From: Propionibacteriaceae bacterium UBA6238
GTDB taxonomy: Bacteria > Actinomycetota > Actinomycetes > Propionibacteriales > Propionibacteriaceae
Direction of reading: 5' to 3'
Assembly (NCBI GenBank): GCA_002441465.1
Contig: DJWE01000073.1
Span: 69,525-77,398 of the forward strand
Length of the DNA stretch: 7,874 bases
The notes under the pieces were generated by a model that was not told where the DNA came from, made no database searches, and saw only the letters and a list, made by a program, of their open reading frames with translations. Positions 5,845 to 7,874 of the stretch are shown piece after piece. Every line of letters starts with the position of its first letter. Position 1 is the stretch's first letter. The translations under genes were made by a program, and so were the position numbers.

Positions 5845-6603
5845 CTAGATCTCGCCGGCCGCCCACTTGCACATGCGCTCCCACCACAGGCCGTAGTCGG
5901 GCCAGTCGGGGAGGTTTCCGCACAGGTGATAGGTCGGGTCGGTGGTGTAGGCGATGGAGCGGCCCTTCCCGGCCTCGCCGACGACCATCAGCGGGTCGTT
6001 GCGACTGGTCGCGATGACCTTCGCCTCCGGCTTGGGTTGCACCAGGTTGTAGCCCAGGATCAGCCGGTCCTCGGGCATCTCGATCCCCTTCAGGATCGCG
6101 TGGTCGGGATCGGTGAGCTGGATCGTGGCGCCATCGGGGTGATCGATGAGGTCATCGACGCCCTGCCGCATTGTCACGGGGAGCACGTCCTCGATCGGAG
6201 AACCGCCCCACATGCCCTTGCCGTAGATGCCGGAGAAGGTCAGCCACCCGCCGGCCATGATCAGCCCGCCACCGTCGAGAACCCACTGTTTGAACGGCGT
6301 CACCAGGTTGGGGCCCATCGGAGTCATCCGCTCCCGGTTGCCGAACGGCATCTTGAAGTTGAGATAGCCGACGTCGGACAAGATGATGACGTCGTACTCC
6401 GACAGCGCCTCTGCCGAACTCGGGAACTTGGTACGAATGTCCGCCGCCGGCATGTGGGTGAGGTCGATACCCGGACGCGGGCCCAGCGCATCCCGCAGAA
6501 CCGATGCCGAATCCCGGTAATAGGTGTGGGTGAACGTATCTATTCCCTTGGCGGCGATCAGGGTTTCCACCTGGGTGTCGCCAACGTACAGTACACGTAC
6601 CAT
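5845..6603 (-). CDS. GATase1-like (DUF1355) protein
   Basis: This 252-residue protein has the class I glutamine amidotransferase-like (flavodoxin-like) fold. It starts with a strand MVRVLYVGD, has YDVIILSDVGY (residues 70-80) in the second strand region, and an elbow region GGGLIMAGGWLTFSGIYGKG (111-130). MWGGSPIEDVLPV (131-143) follows, and HAILKGIEMPED (168-179) and GKGRSIAYTTDPTYHLCGN (212-230) match the end of the domain. This arrangement is that of the PF07090-type GATase1-like family. True amidotransferases have a nucleophile Cys at the elbow, but here the elbow reads MAGGWLTFSG and has no Cys, so glutamine hydrolysis is not expected. His226 and Cys228 near the end are worth noting. The ATG at 6601-6603 follows the binding-protein stop by 26 bp, with AAGGAA (6617-6622) as a rather distant ribosome site. 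Its place directly behind the binding protein suggests action on the imported compound. That role is inference. Confidence 0.82.
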   Translation of the reverse strand: MVRVLYVGDTQVETLIAAKGIDTFTHTYYRDSASVLRDALGPRPGIDLTHMPAADIRTKFPSSAEALSEYDVIILSDVGYLNFKMPFGNRERMTPMGPNLVTPFKQWVLDGGGLIMAGGWLTFSGIYGKGMWGGSPIEDVLPVTMRQGVDDLIDHPDGATIQLTDPDHAILKGIEMPEDRLILGYNLVQPKPEAKVIATSRNDPLMVVGEAGKGRSIAYTTDPTYHLCGNLPDWPDYGLWWERMCKWAAGEI

Positions 6604-6629
6604 TTTTCTCGAAGGTTCCTTTCCTATGG

Positions 6630-7601
6630 TTACGACGGCTGGTTGTACTTGAGTCCGTCGTTGACAGTGATTTCGGCGACCTTGTTCGGCCCCAGGCCCC
6701 AGGCGTCGTGAACCGCGTCGTAGACGCCGTCCGACTGCAGTTCGATGAGTGCCTTCTGGATCAGATCGCGCAGCGCCGAGTTGTCCTTGGACACGGCAAT
6801 CGCGTTGTACCCCTTGCCGAACTCGGTGTTTCCGATGATCTCGAGGTTCGTCGCGGCCTCATCGGTCTTGATCAGGTAGGCGGTGATGCCGGTCTGGTAC
6901 ATCGTCGCGTCCGCCCGGCCCGTCTGCACCTGCAGCAGCGAGTTGGCGTTGTCCGGGAAGATCGTGATGTCCATCTTCGTATCGCACTTCTTGTTCTGCT
7001 CCTCGAGCAGACCCAGCATCACCGAGCCCTCGACCGAGGAGATTTTGAGCCCGCACAGCGAATCCATGCCGGTGATTCCCTTGGGGTTGCCCTTGACCGT
7101 CACGATCGAGTTCGAATCGGTCGAGTAGTCCACGAAATCGACGACCTTCTCCCGCTCGGGCGTGTCACCCATGGATGCGATCGAGAAGTCGTAGCGCTTG
7201 GCCTGCATGGCCGGCAAGATGCCCGCGAACTCGACCAGATTGAAGTTGGCCTTCAGTCCGAGCTTGGCGGCGATGGCCTTGGTGATGTCGATGTCGACGC
7301 CGCGCAGTTCATCGGTGCCTTCGACGATGTACTCGTAGGGCGGGACGCCGGCCCGGGTGACGACCTCGACCGTGCCATCGGTGATGATCGCCGCGGCCTG
7401 GCTCGCGAGATCGGTGCTCGCGGTCACCGCGAAGGTGGTCGTGCCTTCGGGCCCACCCATGACGTTGGTGGCGCCGGACCCGCTCTGGCTTGACGCGTCC
7501 CCCGACGGTGCGGTCGAGGACGCCGGAGCAGCAGAACAGCCGACGAGCGCGATCAGGGCGGTGAGCGCGATCAGCGGACTCGCTGATCTCTTCAGTTTCA
7601 T
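6630..7601 (-). CDS. Amino-acid-type ABC transporter substrate-binding lipoprotein (SBP family 3)
   Basis: This is the extracytoplasmic receptor of an ABC importer, 323 residues, anchored as a lipoprotein. The signal peptide is MKLKRSASPLIALTALIALVGC with lipobox LVGC and lipidated Cys22, then a Ser/Ala/Gly-rich linker (to about residue 50). The binding domain carries the family 3 markers GVPPYEY (85-91) and LRGVDIDITKAI (99-110), which contains the GxDxDx signature. FAGILPAMQAKRYDFSIASM follows (125-144), then TPER with Arg150 where polar-amino-acid receptors hold the alpha-carboxylate, and GRADATMYQ (228-236) with Asp231 where they hold the alpha-amino group. Cys183 and Cys206 could form a disulfide. 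A ligand with an amino-acid headgroup is therefore likely, but the side chain cannot be told. AAGGAG (7607-7612) lies 5 bp before the ATG, a strong site. It follows the ATPase gene with a 59-bp gap; no permease gene lies between them. Confidence 0.92.
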   Translation of the reverse strand: MKLKRSASPLIALTALIALVGCSAAPASSTAPSGDASSQSGSGATNVMGGPEGTTTFAVTASTDLASQAAAIITDGTVEVVTRAGVPPYEYIVEGTDELRGVDIDITKAIAAKLGLKANFNLVEFAGILPAMQAKRYDFSIASMGDTPEREKVVDFVDYSTDSNSIVTVKGNPKGITGMDSLCGLKISSVEGSVMLGLLEEQNKKCDTKMDITIFPDNANSLLQVQTGRADATMYQTGITAYLIKTDEAATNLEIIGNTEFGKGYNAIAVSKDNSALRDLIQKALIELQSDGVYDAVHDAWGLGPNKVAEITVNDGLKYNQPS

Positions 7602-7660
7602 GGTGTCTCCTTCTTGGTTGAATGAACGAATCTGCGGCTGTTGGGTTGTCAGCGACCGGA

Positions 7661-7874
7661 TCAGGTCACTTTGTCGAGGAACGATCTGGTGCGGAGGTTC
7701 TGCGGATTATCCAGGACGTCGGCGGCCGTGCCCTCTTCGACGATGACGCCGCCGTCCATGAACACGGCACGGCCTGCCACCTCGCGGGCAAAGGCCATTT
7801 CATGCGTAACCACAATCATCGTCATGCGTTCCTCGGCCAGCGCGCGCATGGTGTTGAGCACTTCGCCGGTGAGC
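7661..7874 (-). CDS. ABC transporter ATP-binding protein, C-terminal end (5' part outside window)
   Basis: The frame is open to the right edge, so only the last 71 residues or so are visible. They begin LTGEVLNTMRALAEE, which is where DPELxGEVL follows the Walker B/D-loop in polar-amino-acid importers of the GlnQ/HisP/ArtM type. The H-loop is visible as MIVVTHEMAFAREVAGRAVF, with the switch histidine in THE. The C-terminal stretch FMDGGVIVEEGTAADVLDNP, then RTRSFLDKV, matches the usual end of these ATPases ('MDxGxIVExGxPxxxxxxPxxxRTxxFL'). It would energise import of the ligand captured by the binding protein encoded next. Walker A, Walker B and the signature motif lie outside the window. The GTG at 7861 is internal and is not the start. 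Confidence 0.93.
   Translation of the reverse strand, partial: LTGEVLNTMRALAEERMTMIVVTHEMAFAREVAGRAVFMDGGVIVEEGTAADVLDNPQNLRTRSFLDKVT

Noticed and set aside
5347..6711. A 454-codon plus-strand open frame crossing the DUF3830, GATase-like and binding-protein genes.
   Set aside because: It spans three well-supported minus-strand genes and their gaps and shows no domain; it is a GC-driven shadow.
7602..7660. A promoter or attenuator between the ABC ATPase and binding-protein genes.
   Set aside because: Besides the AAGGAG ribosome site I see no hairpin or convincing -10/-35 pair in these 59 bp.
1..7874. CRISPR arrays, tRNA or rRNA genes, riboswitches, insertion sequences, tandem repeats.
   Set aside because: No regular direct repeats, cloverleaf, transposase frame or known riboswitch core was found by eye. 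The only strong repeats are the inverted repeats listed.

Overview
The window is from a high-GC actinobacterium. Codon usage strongly favours G or C in third positions, GTG starts occur, Shine-Dalgarno sites are GGAGG-like, and one gene appears leaderless. No RNA marker gene is present, so nothing below phylum level can be claimed.

Left part (1-3639), ordinary chromosomal genes. A hypothetical protein cut by the left edge runs rightward to 725 and converges on a two-repeat YdcZ/DUF606-type DMT permease (748-1659, minus). Behind the permease lies a 192-bp gap with a perfect 25-bp inverted repeat (1743-1805). Then comes an Old Yellow Enzyme of the YqjM/NamA class (1852-2946, minus). It is transcribed divergently from a small SAM-dependent methyltransferase (3028-3639, plus), and the two share an 81-bp promoter region containing a dyad.

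Right part (3658-7874), all on the minus strand. Reading in the direction of transcription from the right edge: the C-terminal end of a polar-amino-acid-type ABC ATPase; a family 3 solute-binding lipoprotein; a GATase1-like (DUF1355) protein without a nucleophile cysteine; an intercistronic hairpin; a DUF3830 cyclophilin-like protein; and a 172-aa helical protein of unknown function that overlaps it by ATGA. A GC-rich hairpin then separates this operon from a LacI-family regulator (3658-4740), which converges on the methyltransferase gene.

The most interesting unit is the right-hand operon. An amino-acid-like importer is co-transcribed with three proteins whose families have no settled biochemistry, next to a LacI-type regulator. 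A reasonable inference is uptake and processing of a small amino-acid-like or amide compound, but the substrate cannot be read from the sequence. Hand-counted sample lines put the operon near 58-62% GC, against about 72-80% in the permease and OYE genes, which is compatible with separate ancestry. No CRISPR array, tRNA, rRNA, transposase or phage gene was seen.
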